A stretch of 64,000 nt of DNA from Oscarella lobularis (lineage: Eukaryota; Porifera; Homoscleromorpha; Homosclerophorida; Oscarellidae). A program made the translations under genes and the position numbers. The stretch is taken from positions 744,001 through 808,000 of the forward strand of contig NC_089190.1 in assembly GCF_947507565.1 (NCBI RefSeq), read 5' to 3'. Positions 44,940-56,564 of this stretch are shown here, one piece after another. Positions within the stretch are counted from its first letter, which is position 1, and every line of letters begins with the position of its first letter. The notes under the pieces were generated by a model, which saw nothing but the letters and a program-made list of their open reading frames with translations, was not told where the DNA came from and ran no database searches.

Positions 44940-46300
44940 GCTCTGCGGTCAACAAAGACAAACTCGATGCTTTAGACTTAGACGTAATCTGTAGAGAATT
45001 CGTTGCTGGTAATGAGCATCGCCTAAGTTTATATGGACAATGTTAATAAAAATAGTTTAGTTAAGGAAGGCGTGGCCATTAAAAAAAGAGCTTGGTCAAA
45101 AAAATATTTCCCGCGCACAGCGCTGGAACTTTTTTGCCGGACTAATATCCACAAGCTCGCGACGCCCATGTGACCCCCAGTGCATGCGGCTGACGTTTAG
45201 GATTTGTATGTTGTTTTTCCTGACGGTGCGATATTTTAATGATTCGCCTAATGTTTTTGGTTAAAATCCGTCAAGATTTGGAAAGAGTGTCTTTATTATA
45301 TCAAGGCTTTCATTCATAACTTCGTCATTTAGCTACATTGTTCGGCGCGTCACATATTCTCGCTGATCTTTAGGAGTCTCGTCGATGATGGGCGACGAAG
45401 GGGCAGAGAGAAGCACCGGTAAATTTTCTGCTGTCTTGTGTCGTAGTTTGGCAGTCAGAGCTGCCAAGGAAGAAGGGGCGTTGGGCGAGAGGTTTGCGTT
45501 CGCGCGCGAAAAAAAATATTTGACAACGCCCTTTAAAAATGCCCCAAAAATTGAGCAGGAAAGGTCAAAAATTGGTAGTCAAACCCCCTTGCGCAGTAGA
45601 TACTTTTAATATCTTTAGAAGAATTTTTCATTTTGTAGAATGAAGTTTGTTTCCCATGTAGCAGACTTGGGACTAGGGGTTCCTGTTCGTACTCATTAGC
45701 AGGTTTAATTTTCAACACGCTTGATGAAGTTCCTTCAGGGTTAAGACTTGGGCGAAATGCAGTCTTGTTCTTACCACGGATACTAGAAGAACGGGATTGG
45801 AAACGCTAGCGCGTTAGCGTATGAACCATGCGCCAGATGCGTGCCTCGGGCACGCCCACTCACTCACGGCCGTGTCGCCTACCTACTCGGCTTTCTCTCT
45901 CTCACAGGACGTCCTCCGGAAGATCGATGATTGAATAAACAGACAAGGAATTAAATATGGTGCCTGTATCGTAGGGTTTTTTGTTTCCTCCAGCCTAGGC
46001 TTGCTAGAAAATCGACGATTATGTCATAAAATCTTCTTACTCCAACGTTGTCGTCCAACTGTCGCTCCCAGCTTCACCGCTAGTGCCGGAATCGTGCGGC
46101 AACCACTAAAACGGTCATTAAGGCATGCAACTGCGTGGTTTGCAACGATCGTTTCTCCTTCCGCTTTCCAATAGAGCCATTTTTCTCGCGTAAAGTCGCG
46201 ATACTTCGTCGAATTTTTACCGATATTTCAGCGGTAGCCAACAATGATATATTTTGTGAATATGTAAAACTTATGCATTGTAGTGGGCAACTGAGCCAAA
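44940..46300. other. No gene recognised
   Basis: The frame at 45385-45609 (MMGDEGAERSTG...) has an internal GTAAAT...GTAG that could be a very short intron, but no domain is visible. Nothing else stands out. Confidence 0.4.
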
Positions 46301-46308
46301 GTAACTAT

Positions 46309-46407
46309 GCCTCGTAAAAGAACAAACATTGCACGACGGCCCAAAAACTACGAGCGATTGCGCCGGATAGACCACAACAGGCGCTTGGGATCGATCGAAA
46401 ACCCTTG
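46309..46407 (+). pseudogene. Possible Helitron protein N-terminus
   Basis: The ATG at 46309 opens 32 codons, very Arg-rich (MPRKRTNIARRPKNYERLRR), then a stop. Helitron Rep-helicase proteins often begin with such an MPRKR...GRR segment. Nothing following it supports a full copy. Confidence 0.3.
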
Positions 46408-46759
46408 AAAAATTGTGTGAGACGTTGCATTTTTAATATGTATCGCTAAACACAGTTCTTTAGGCTGAAGAAGTTTCCACCAGACTCAAAGTTCGTCTGA
46501 ATGTCCTCCGGAAGCACTCAAGTCATTGAAGAAATCGTTCACCTTGTCCAGCACCGAATGGTTGATTGTTAACGACAAGGATTTAGCCACGAAAAAAGAC
46601 TTCAGAGAGCGCTTCGGTAGCGACGATAGCTGAAGTATCCGGGAATCGAAAAACACGTGACCGTGGCACGCATCTAACTCGCGTTTCCAATCCCCTTCTT
46701 CTAGTATCCGTGTTCTTGCGCACCATTAAAACCCTCTTTTTCACTGTTGGAGTGCGGTA

Positions 46760-46917
46760 TTATAAAACTATTCTCGCGAATTCGCTTCCGGTCTACTTCG
46801 AACTCTCTTGCTGTCTTCGAAACGTTTCTCCCGTGCTGTCTGTGCCAGGTATGCCGCTTAGCCATTTGTACGTGCGCGACTGATGCAATGCAGGGTCGCA
46901 ACCGATGCAATGTTCCT
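46760..46917 (-). pseudogene. HTH-domain fragment of a transposase
   Basis: The minus frame contains HTWHRQHGRNVSKTAREFEVDRKRIRE, a helix-turn-helix of the kind at the N-terminus of pogo-like transposases and related proteins, where EHGNRAAARHFGVDxKRIREW is usual. It is cut on one side by the assembly gap, and no start or DDE domain is visible. Confidence 0.5.
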
Positions 46918-47117
46918 NNNNNNNNNNNNNNNNNNNNNNNNNNNNNNNNNNNNNNNNNNNNNNNNNNNNNNNNNNNNNNNNNNNNNNNNNNNNNNNNNNN
47001 NNNNNNNNNNNNNNNNNNNNNNNNNNNNNNNNNNNNNNNNNNNNNNNNNNNNNNNNNNNNNNNNNNNNNNNNNNNNNNNNNNNNNNNNNNNNNNNNNNNN
47101 NNNNNNNNNNNNNNNNN
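46918..47117. other. Assembly gap (200 N)
   Basis: Two hundred undetermined bases. Open frames spanning it are meaningless. Confidence 0.99.
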
Positions 47118-47689
47118 AAATAGCCTATTTAAGAAGACGCGATTGGGGCTCATCAGCAAGGCGACGCGATCTGTTACATTTAATCCGATAGCATATTCGC
47201 CGGGGTTGTATATAGACCCAAAGAGTGGGATAACCCACATAAACCACTCTAATAATGAGCGCTCCTGAATGGCTCGCAATGACGTGCTATTATATAAGCA
47301 GGGCTAGCCACGCTGTAGATAAGCGTACCGTAGGCTGTACTTGAAGTTACTAGATATTTCCAATAATATGTTTAGGTCAGTGCAGAACGTTTTTATTGAT
47401 TTGTTAAGTAGCGATATATCCGTAAAGGTGCGTGCATGGCTTTTGCTGTTTCTGTAGATTCGCTGACAAAGAGAACTCTCCGGCAACGAACTTCTTTTTT
47501 ACCTCAGTTATGAGGCGTAATCAATTTAATTACGTTTGGTTTATTTTAGAAGTGTGAGTGGAACTTGTTATCCTAAATAATATTATGCGATATCTTTGCT
47601 TAAAACATTTTGTGCGTCAAGTACACGCCTTAAGGTTGCAGACTATACTAATCAAGACAAATCCGCCAACACTAACGAACATTCATGCC
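47118..47689. other. No gene recognised
   Basis: Sequence between the gap and the truncated Gypsy element 2; no domain or repeat seen. Confidence 0.5.
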
Positions 47690-49135
47690 TCAGAAACTTC
47701 AAAAAGAGAAAAAGAAAGCTTTTCGAAAACTTTTTTCTGATTTCCGGCGAATGAAAGGCAGACCCGTTACTTATCTTAATGCCTTTTAGTTTCCCCAACT
47801 CCGGTGAGAATACTGCCTCATGTCGCTGTAAAACTTCCTTTACCGGATCATCTACAGCGTTTTGCAGCTTGAATAGCGACCAATTTAGCTTATTCTTTTG
47901 TAGCCAGTTTCGTTCGAATAACGGTTGCCCCGAAGCGGGCAACACGTGCAGAGGTACTTTTTCCGACTGTCCTACGTGCGTAACGCGAATCCAGCACATC
48001 CCCACGGGGTGTACGATCTCATCGGTATATGTCTTGAGCCGCAAGCTAGACGCTTTCCGTTGTTTCTATCTCTTCGGTCCAAAGATGCGTTTGAATTCAG
48101 CATCTCCTATCACAGACACAGCGGCGCCGGTGTCCACTTGCATCTGTACCTCCCGACCGTCTATATTCACCATCACTTTGAAAGCATCTTTCGAGGCTTC
48201 GATTTGAAACAACTCCGTTGCGGAAGCAGAATCGTCGTTTTACCGTATAACACGCAAGTCATACAAATTGTCCGTCGTCCAAATCCGAATCTGGACCCTC
48301 TTCTTCGAAGACATGGATCGCCTTGTCGTCGACTCGGGAGGCGTTCTTCTCCGCCCGTTTGTCTCCATCCGCGCTGGTGCTTGATTTCCCTTTTTCGTCG
48401 CGGTTCCTTTGCATACACGACCTGCTGACGTGTCGCTTCTTCTTGCAGTAAAATCATGTAGCTTGTTTCCTTGGGCAGGTCTGCGGTGAGTGCGGCCCCA
48501 AACATCGAAAGCAGGGTTTCGATTCTCGCTTTGTCATCGCGAGCACAGGTTCGGTGTGACCCGCTGTGGCTGGTCGATGGTTGCCTCCAACTAATGTCGT
48601 GGCCACTTCGGCGGCATGCTCCACGCCAATACAAATCTCAACGGCTTTGTCAAATGGTAACTGTGTGTGTTTTCGGCGAGTAGCTTGCGCGCCATTCGAT
48701 CATTGCGAATGCCGCAGACAAAACGATCGCGAAGCCGCTCCAGGCAAGAACAGTCGGGGAACTTGCAGTCCGGGAACTTGCAGTCGCTTGCCACGTGCTT
48801 TAGCCGAGCCACGTAATCGCGAACATTTTCCTCGGCCAAACGCACCAAATTAACAAATTCGCTACGCGCCACAAGCACCGAACGCTCGGGTTTTGTGTGC
48901 TCGGCCATTGCTTGCACTAGTACGTGACTGCGTCGTCGTCTAATTTCCGTGGAAGGACGATGTCTTTATCGGTTTTGTAAGCCTCGCGTGGTAGATTGGC
49001 TAGTAAGATAGCCTTCATCCTTTCTCCGTCGTCGATCGCGTTTGCCTTGAAGAGGAATGCGAGCTGTTCGGCGAAATCGCGCCACTCACCGCCGCTGACA
49101 AAGTGCGGCACTTTTTGCACTACCGCTGTCGCCAT
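47690..49135 (-). pseudogene. Gag-protease fragment of Gypsy 2
   Basis: ATG at 49135 (MATAVVQKVPHFVSGGEWRDF), then a Gag core (EENVRDYVARLKHVASDCKF), a zinc knuckle (CFRCLGPHSPQTCP, CFYCKKKRHVSRSC near 48430), the protease QVDTGAAVSV (near 48135), and RPLFERNWLQKNKLNW-like residues upstream of RT. Frames change near 48910, 48590, 48250 and 48050. A 12-bp duplication (CKFPDCKFPDC) is also present. Inactive as written. Confidence 0.7.
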
Positions 49136-49164
49136 TTCGATCAGAATCCTGTTGACTACGCCAC

Positions 49165-49267
49165 TGTTGTGTCCTTATTTAGGGGATCTATTTGTGAGTC
49201 TTCAAACGGGGACTTACCCACCGAGCATGCGCCTACCTAACTACCTATTACCTAACACTACCTAACA
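49165..49267 (-). repeat. 5' LTR of Gypsy element 2 (putative)
   Basis: It begins TGTTAGG and ends ACAACA on the minus strand and contains TAGGTAGT-type internal repeats. With no second LTR in the window, the boundaries rest on the TG...CA ends and the adjacent primer site. Confidence 0.6.
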
Positions 49268-49554
49268 GCTACGCTGCGAAAAATTTAGTTGTCCGTCTGA
49301 AGCTGGTGCAGAAGAGAAGAAATCGATCGACGAAAAGATCGATGCCAACGGCTGATTTAGGCCCTCTATCGCTAAAGAACTTTGCGAAGTACTCCAAAAG
49401 TGTCCTCCGGCCCCAATAATGTACTATTTGAAGTACTAAAACCAGATTTCTGTAGCGTTTTGGCGCGTTTTACTCACACGCAAAAGATACTAAAATACGA
49501 GATAAATACTTATACGGGACTGCATCTATACTCAAAAGGCGAAGTGACGTACGG
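49268..49554. other. No gene recognised
   Basis: Short unique segment upstream of Gypsy 2. Confidence 0.5.
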
Positions 49555-49640
49555 GGCTATGCCGGGACACTAATTCGTAGACGCGTACGGGCCTAGACCA
49601 GCCTATACCGGGACACTGAATCGTAGACGCGTGCGGGCCT
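49555..49640. repeat. Two tandem copies of a 43-47 bp unit
   Basis: GGCTATGCCGGGACACTAAT...GCGTACGGGCC is followed by a close copy ending GCGTGCGGGCC. Confidence 0.75.
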
Positions 49641-49809
49641 TTCTACGTTTCGTCTAGCCTACGGCGCCGACTGTTCCGCGTTCCCACGACGAGAATAATG
49701 AAATTATAGAAAGTATGTTTATGTTGTACGGGGTATGTGGCGTTGGCAGTGCTGCGATTGGCTATTCTCACGATTCGCGCCGCCCTTTTGACCTGCGAAT
49801 TCCTTCGTC

Positions 49810-50020
49810 GCACACTCTCGACCGCGCTGTTCATCGTTCGGCTCGAAATCATTGTTCCTGCGACCACTCTCAATCTTAACCGCGCTTTTATCGTTCGAAA
49901 TCATCATTCGTGCCATCCCTCTCAATGTCTGGGCCGCGTTCTTCATCGTTCGGCTCGAAATCATCGTTCGTGCGATCACTCGATCTCAATCTCGACCGCG
50001 CTCTTCATTCGTTTCTGAAT
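49810..50020. repeat. Three imperfect 70-80 bp repeats upstream of the RPA-like gene
   Basis: Each unit contains GACCGCGCT-TTCATCGTTCGGCTCGAAATCAT and a CTCTCAATCT-like connector. They lie directly before the RPA gene's start and could be 5' sequence of its Helitron. Confidence 0.65.
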
Positions 50021-50038
50021 CACATCGTTTCAATCGTC

Positions 50039-51414
50039 ATGCAGCGTTCGTCGACGCAGAGAAAACGTTGTTCTCCGTACAATCTTCCGGACGGACCCCC
50101 AAGAGATTTCGCCACTCTCGCCGACATAGGCTACGACCAGAAAGGTGAGATCATGCAGTGCAGAAATGCTTATTTCGCGATGAATTTAGTCGCAAATACT
50201 TCCTTATTCGTACAATAGGCTATCGCGCAAACGTACACGGGTACGTGAATGTCTTTTCGGGACGAGCAGAGGACAGAGCGCGATCGTTCTTCGACGGATA
50301 TCTGCAAGACGACGTCGGAAAGAAGAGATTCTTCGGATACTCTCTTCCGAAGGAACAAAAATTACGGCAACTCATCGAAGCTCGGAAGCCCGTCCAGCTC
50401 ACGAACGTCGTCACGCAGCCGTCGCGTCTCGGCGACGACATGGAGTTCAAAATTTGGGAACGAACGGGAATCTTCCCGTCGACTCGCCAATACGTGGGAA
50501 TTTCGACGACTCTCGCGAAGACGAGCGACCCGATAACAATTCAATTGAACCAACTTGGTCAGCAAGTGCCGTATCAGCGAGTGAATTTTTCAGCCGGAGT
50601 CATAGACGCTATGCCTGAATCGCGCTCCGAAAACGGCGTCAGAGTCCGGAAAATCACCGTCGCGGACGCGACCGCTACTGCCAATATGAGTCCCTGGAAC
50701 GACTTCATTCCTGTGGTCGAACTCAACCGTTCTTACTTCTTCACTCGCATGATGGTTACGGATTTCGGAGGAACAAACGTCATTTGCACGCCGAAAAAAG
50801 ATGGTGCCATACAACCGATACCCGATCTTACAGGCATAAAAGGAAAACAATCGACGGCGAACGCAGAACCGGAGCGCGCAATCATAATGAGCGCGAAAAT
50901 CGGCGTCATCTCTGAACTCAATTGCCAGATAGTCTGCCCTTCTTGCCGACGAGGCCACCTTCTTCCCATTCCGCAAACGCCGGACTTCGGTAGATGCTTC
51001 TCCTGTCCATCGATCGCGAACATGAAGATGGGCGAAGCAGACGCCTCCGCCTCTTTCATCGTTCAGCACGACACAACGTCAACTCGCCTCTACTCATCCA
51101 AGAAATTTCTCATGGCCATCTGTTCATCAAATGATGTCAACGACATTACACACATGAATCTATTTCAAGCTTGTCCTTTTACCGTCCAATATGACGTGCA
51201 AACAATGGAAATTACGGATCTTTGTCGCACCGTTCCAGCGTTCGCATCTTCTGCTTTGCCCGTTTCTCTCGCTGAGGCCGATCGCCAGTCATCGTGCAAA
51301 AGAGCTCTTTTTGCTGATAAAGAGGATTCGGACGACGCAACTCACATCTTGAAACCGCCGGACGATGATATCGACCTCGAGTCGACGTCTAGCGAGAACG
51401 AAACTGAACATTGA
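50039..51414 (+). CDS. Helitron RPA1-like protein, 2 exons, 433 aa
   Basis: Exon 1 is 50039-50144 (MQRSSTQRKRC), intron 50145-50218 (74 bp, GTGAG...AATAG), exon 2 50219-51414 ending TGA. The phases agree. The intron sits at the same place, right before the first OB fold (GYRANVHGYVNVF), as in the broken homologue at 8632-10212. OB folds follow (VQLTNVVTQP; VRKITVADATATANMSPW), then a zinc ribbon (CPSC at about 50936, CFSC at about 50997) and an acidic Ser/Asp-rich tail. RPA-like proteins bind single-stranded DNA and may assist rolling-circle transposition. It is encoded just upstream of a Rep fragment in the same orientation, as in other Helitrons. Confidence 0.8.
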
Positions 51415-52258
51415 ATTTCCGTCGCCGTTGCGACGAAAGGTACTCGATTCCACTTTAAGTTGGTTATTGCGTTACCGTTCTGACGCATTTTTTCTTTGAT
51501 GCATGTTTGCCAGCAATTGCATGAGCGTTGCTGTTTGCATTTTTTCCTCTAAGCATGATCTGCAGTGAGTCGCCGTTGCGAAAAGACTAGAGATTGTGAA
51601 AGATAAATAAAGGACTGCATACCGAATATTGCATATTGGCCAACAGTAATTACAATGTATTCACGTGACATTTATTGTCTAATATCCCGGAAGATTCTCG
51701 CCCGAGCAACTTTCGTGGCGTTTTGAAGAGTTTCCGCGCCTCTCCGTTCTCCTGAAAGCTTTTTCTTGTGCTTCGCGGCGACGAAGCTCTACTCGCCCTA
51801 AAACATCACTCTCCTGCCACAGTAAGCCACTTTGACTTAGGCCAGAGCTAAAAAACAAAATGCTCAAAAAACGAGCGCAATAATACACAAAAATGCAAAA
51901 AAACGCCAAAACCCTCGGTCTGACGTCTTTTCGGCGCGTAAAAAATCAAAAACAGGCGTACATGAGCACGTGAAAGACCGAAGTGAAGATGTCTCTCTAG
52001 AACATTCCTACTTCGTATAACACCAACTCCTCTTCCTCATAGCGAACACGCCTATTGTCTCTCTGTTCTGTCTAGACGACGAGGAATTGCCACTCTGCCA
52101 AGAATGAGCCATGACTGCCACCGTTCCATCACCACTTTCACACCTGGTCATAGCGTTCTCGCAAATGATGCACCTGCTCCAAGTCCACTAATTATTCTTA
52201 GACCTTCGAATTCTACTATTTTCGCTTCTCTGCAGCCCGTGGACAAACTGTTGTCCCA
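51415..52258. other. Intergenic; Helitron interior
   Basis: No coding region recognised between the RPA and Rep genes. TCACGTGA occurs at 51661-51668. A frame at 52104-52394 is open but overlaps the Rep frame and shows no motif. Confidence 0.45.
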
Positions 52259-53938
52259 ATGCAATTGCTATTTACGTTGTCTTCCTTTTCAATTCCGATT
52301 ACAGAACGTTCCTCAAGCTCTTCACCAAATCCGACGTCAATCACGAACATGCCTTTGCAATCAACTGCACGAAATGACTCTATTGCTCATGTGAACGCAG
52401 CTGCTGCCCCCGCCACCGCCGAAGTCGCCAATATTGCATTACCCTCCTCGCCAGCAATTGCACCAACGCGACTTAGCGCACAGCAAGCAGCAGAACGGTG
52501 CACCCGACCTCGACAACAGCTGGGTTATCACTACAATCCTTCGCTGTCTTACGACTACGCCAACATACGTACAATGACTGACACCTGCTCTTTCTGCCGA
52601 GCACGCAAATGGCGTAAAGAAACTGCTTCAATGTGCTGTGCTAGCGGAAAAGTAGTACTTCCCAACTTGACGCCTCCACCACAGCCACTGTACGAATATC
52701 TGACATCTGCGAGTCCACTCTTCTTGCAATTCCAACAAAATATTCGCAAATACAATTCCTGTTTTCAAATGACTTCTTTCGGAGCGGATCGCAGAATTGT
52801 TGATCCGGGATTCATGCCCACATTCAAAATTCAAGGACACGTGTATCACAGAATAGGCTCTGTACTTCCAAACGAAGGCGAAGAGCCATCGTTTCTTCAA
52901 ATATACTTTATGGAAGATTACAACAAGCAAGCGCAGCGCAGAATAGAATGCCAAGGGCGTCAGACAGACTTACACTTTCAAACCGTCTACAACATTCAGC
53001 AAATGTTGCTAAATTGCAATCCATACATTTCTCTTTTCAAAACAGCTTTAGAACAAAACACCTCCGGCGATCGTAAAATCCTTATTAGAGCAGACAAAAC
53101 TCCTGTAGGGCAGCATTCTAGGCGATACAACGCTCCTTCCGCCTCAGAGGTCGCTGCTTTGATAGTTGAAGGAACAGAAGCACAGAATAGAGATGTTCTT
53201 CTTAGCCCAGAAACAACGGTCCCTTGCAGCGAGTTAATGAGACGCACAGTAGCTATGACGCCTGGCAGTATCCTTTACTCTTTCCTCAAGGTGAAGACGG
53301 ATACAACCTAGAAATATGCCAAATTGACCCTAAAACAAAACAGCAAAATCCAGACAAACGCGTAACTCCCAAGCAATATTACAGCTATAGAATGATGTAC
53401 CGCGAAGCGGATTTCAATATCCTCCTTCGAAGCAACAAACTTTCGCATCAGTTCTGGGTTGACCAATACGCAAAAATAGAACAGCAAAGATTAAACTTCC
53501 TTCGTTTTAATCAAACGCAGCTGCGTGCCGAGAAGTATAGCAAACTTAGAGACGCTGTTGAAAGCGACGGCAACGTCCGTGACATTGGGCAATTAATCAT
53601 TCTTCCCTCAACTTTTGTTGGAAGCCCCAGATACATGCACGAAAGATATCAAGACGCAATGACCTACGTGAAGAACTTTGGCAAACCCGACCTTTTTATA
53701 ACAATGACGTGCAATCCTAATTGGCCAGAAATAACTCGCGAACTTCTTCCCAATCAAACGCCCCAAGACCGACACGATCTTATTGCTAGAGTATTCCGTC
53801 TTCAAGTTAAGCAATTAATACGTCTTCTCACCAAAAAGCGCATCTTTGGACGCTCTCGCGCACACGCTTATTCAATCGAATGGCAAAAACGTGGTCTACC
53901 CCATGTTCACCTTTTGCACTGGCTCTACGAGAAGCTTG
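52259..53938 (+). pseudogene. Helitron Rep protein, N-terminal part with HUH motif
   Basis: The first frame carries RPRQQLGYHYNPSLSYDY, CSFCRARKWRKE, QPLYEYLTSASPLFLQF, FKIQGHVYHRIGSVLP and FLQIYFMEDYNKQ, all characteristic of Helitron N-terminal regions. A frameshift near 53230 leads to SYDAWQYPLLFPQGEDGYNLEI, then PDLFITMTCNPNWPEI (motif 1) and RGLPHVHLLHWL, the HUH motif of the nicking endonuclease. The sequence is cut at about 53938, before the catalytic tyrosines and the helicase. Start uncertain; an ATG at 52352 (MPLQST) is an alternative. Confidence 0.8.
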
Positions 53939-54447
53939 ACGAAGATTCGCTGTCTCCGTACGCACTCGGAGGGGTGGGAGGGTTGGTAGAAGAAAACGAT
54001 GTATGACCAGAAGGTGAAAATAGTGATGGAGTAGAATGATAAACTGGTTGCCTTGAGCTCGTTGGCGGGGAGAGGAATCCCGACGCATCTTTTGCCTCGC
54101 CGCGGACGACGAGCTGTGTGCCTCCAGGAAAACCGTCAAAATCGAAGTTTCCTTCCGCGTCGGGAAACTCAGAACGGCCTGTGTTATCGTCGACCAAATG
54201 AACGGTCAATTCAACAATCTGTGAACAAAATATGTTAGTTAAACGTCCGAAATTGACAAAGAACGCGCAAATTAGACTTGGAGAATTGGAGAGGGCCCGT
54301 TCGAACGAATTTGTCGACACGACACGCCGATCGCCATTCTGTTGGCTGATAAAGACTTACTTGAAACAGCAAGGCAAGTCTGGTCGCAGTTATTTGAGCC
54401 GGGCGAAGGCGAAACTCCTTCCTCCCACGAACGAGAACGAATTCCAT
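53925..54447 (-). CDS. Unrecognised divergent partner of the 54517 gene (partial)
   Basis: The ATG at 54447 (MEFVLVRGRKEFRLRP) opens exon 1, 54447-54361 (29 codons, phase 0). A GTAAGT donor and an acceptor before 54219 join to IVELTVHLVDDNTGRSEFPDAEG. A second optional intron may exist near GGF-PGG (about 54130). The rest is Ser/Pro-rich to about 53925, where the sequence meets the truncated Helitron. Similar short N-terminal modules head transposon-associated proteins, including HECT-bearing ones, in fish and cnidarians, from memory. No HECT domain is present here because the gene is cut. Confidence 0.5.
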
Positions 54448-54516
54448 GAGGGCAAAATGGCGGATTGCTGACATGCGCACGTCTACATTCGGTATCACGT
54501 GACGTCTGGTAGAAAA
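54448..54516. promoter_or_regulatory. Bidirectional promoter region with TCACGTGAC
   Basis: Only 69 bp separate the two divergent ATGs (54447 minus, 54517 plus). TCACGTGA is at 54495-54502, 14 bp before the plus ATG and 47 bp before the minus ATG. Confidence 0.55.
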
Positions 54517-55864
54517 ATGGATCAAGGTAATGCGGCTGCTGTGCGTGCTATGGTAGCATCAGGACTGACGCACGAGGCGATCAGCGCACGACTTTCGGCT
54601 ATAAACCCTGGACAACGAGGATTCAGCGAGATGAGTGTACGTCGTTTCTGTGCGCAACACATTATTTCCTTAAGAAGTGGACTGAGCGAAACAGAGCTCA
54701 ATCGCATGGTCTATGAAGCCATTAGAGACGTACGTACATAACGTATAATATCTGCCATTTTGAAAGTGCAATTTCTGCTGCTATCAATTTAGGTTGGACC
54801 AACGTACGGTGGTAAGATCATTAAGGGACTTCTGCTTGCAAAGGGATTTCGTGTGAGCAGCAGAAGAGTCGCTCAAGCGTTACGTACTGTTGCTCCCGGA
54901 TATCAAAGGCTTAGGCACATTCGCGCAGAGCGCCAAACCAACCCGACTCCGTATACTGCAAAATATTTTGAACACAAACTGCATGTCGATCAAAATGAGA
55001 AGCTCGTCATGTACGGAGTGACACACTATGCGGCCATTGATGGATTCTCGGGATGATTGTAGCGTTCATTACAATGTCGATAAAGAATCCTATAACAATA
55101 TACGAATCTCTTTTTGAGTAGGCGTTTTATATAAGTTGTGGCACCCTTGAAGCAATGTTATTCATTTGTAGACCTCTTCTTTGGACCCACGGGATTTGGG
55201 ACACTATAAGAGTGGACCATGGTCGTGAGCATTATCTAATGCTTCACGTGCAGGATATGCTATCTGGCTGCCGCACAAACCCTCAACGTCGTCCTGTTGT
55301 TCAGACGTCGGCAACGACTGTAATTCTAAGTAGTGCACAAATCGATATGTCCCTGTCATGATACGATTTCTGGCAGAATCATACTATAGAGCGAATCTGG
55401 GTGGAGGTTAACGGTAGAGTTAACTACCCGATAAAGCTAGCTTTGAATGAAATGAACGACGCCGATGACATCGATCTGGAAGACACTCTACAGCAATTTG
55501 CCGTGTCAGAAGTAACGAAGCAAGTGGCTTCTCACGGCTGCAAAATCATGGTTTCTTCATGGAATAACCACGTTATCCCCGGTAAAAACGCTATGGAAAA
55601 CAATGATAAGATAGTATTTTTGGTAATGCAGGAAAAGGAATTCCGAACACCTTGGCTTCGTTCGCAAGAAGAACAGGATCTGTTCTATTTCCTTCAATAC
55701 CAACAGTTGAAGAAGCTGTTACAAGTTTTGAAGAAGAAGGGGGAACTTTGACCCGTCAAAGTAACTTCGGCCAAGACCCACTGGAACAGCATCCGCAAAG
55801 AATTGCAAGACGCGATTACTTTTTTCATCGACGATTTCCATCTATGGAATTTCGGAAATGTTAA
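54517..55864 (+). pseudogene. Integrase-like DDE protein, multi-exon, one frameshift
   Basis: The ATG at 54517 (MDQGNAAAVRAMVASG) is followed by an HTH-like region. GT-AG introns are predicted at about 54732-54792, 55110-55169, 55320-55375 and 55591-55639, each restoring the frame. The core has HKLHVDQNEKLVMYG, AAIDGFSG, IRVDHGREH (second Asp), and HTIERIWVEVNGRVN (Glu). The end has EEEGGTLTRQSNFGQDPL and TAA at 55862-55864. This is a different branch of the integrase-core family from the protein at 17361. One missing base near 55056 (GFSG-MIVAF) is the only break, so it could be a sequencing error. The host transposon's ends were not found. Confidence 0.65.
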
Positions 55865-56035
55865 TGGCGATTCCACTTCGTTTAAAGCAGCTATTAAGTT
55901 TTATTTCACTTTGACTAAAGCGTTGTAAAGAGAATAATGCAAGCACATTGAAATAGTATTCTATGCCAAATCAATGGACATATAAAAGACGAAGTAGGAA
56001 ATACGGGTAAGTAATACGATTTACGAACGCGAATA

Positions 56036-56564
56036 GACCCTTTAAGGGGGCGTGATTTTTTAGAGCATGCGCATTTGTTGACGGTAAAGAGTACAATCAA
56101 CAACGATTATTTTCTGCGCATTTGTCGAAGAACGAGAGAGTCTGGCGTCGAACGGGCATTGGATTACGGTAGGCTTTGTTTTGACAGACTCAAGCATTTG
56201 CTTCCTGGGTTAATTTGTAGTCGTTATCGCCGCAAACTGCGATGTTGCCGCCATCTTGAGAAACATATACTCGGCTGCAACTTCGTTCCAAAAGCCCACA
56301 CAAACAGCGCACCTTCACCGCCGGATGGAGCGTCTACAAACCTACTCACCCACCTTCTGCCTTGAGGTAAGCGTTTCTTCTAGCGGCGCAAATCGCCGAT
56401 ACAGCGTCGCACGTCGGCGTAGCGTCTTCAAAAGCGAAAAATTACACAACACGTCGCCACAAATCTTGTCTTACCGGTATCGTACGCCAATATTCTGCGT
56501 CTGCGCGTCACACTACGCTCTCGATCGCAGCACGATGGCGTCGTCGTCGTCTACTCCAAGCTAT
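56036..56564 (+). repeat. Left 529-bp TIR containing a promoter and start codon
   Basis: It is identical to the right TIR apart from about four substitutions. It includes the ATG at 56535 and the first 10 codons of the downstream gene. Confidence 0.92.

Larger units (their letters stand above)
47690..49267 (-). mobile_element. Gypsy element 2, 5' part only
   Basis: Minus-strand order: a 103-bp LTR-like block (49267-49165), the primer-binding-like TGGCGTAGTCAACAGGATT, gag, zinc knuckle, protease, and the very start of the RT region. The element stops near 47690 with no RT core, integrase or 3' LTR. Organisation, LTR size and primer site match element 1, so they belong to one lineage, although protein identity is moderate. 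Confidence 0.75.

Noticed and set aside
46747-47279. ORFs spanning the run of N
   Set aside because: They are created by unknown bases translated as X; no evidence of continuity.
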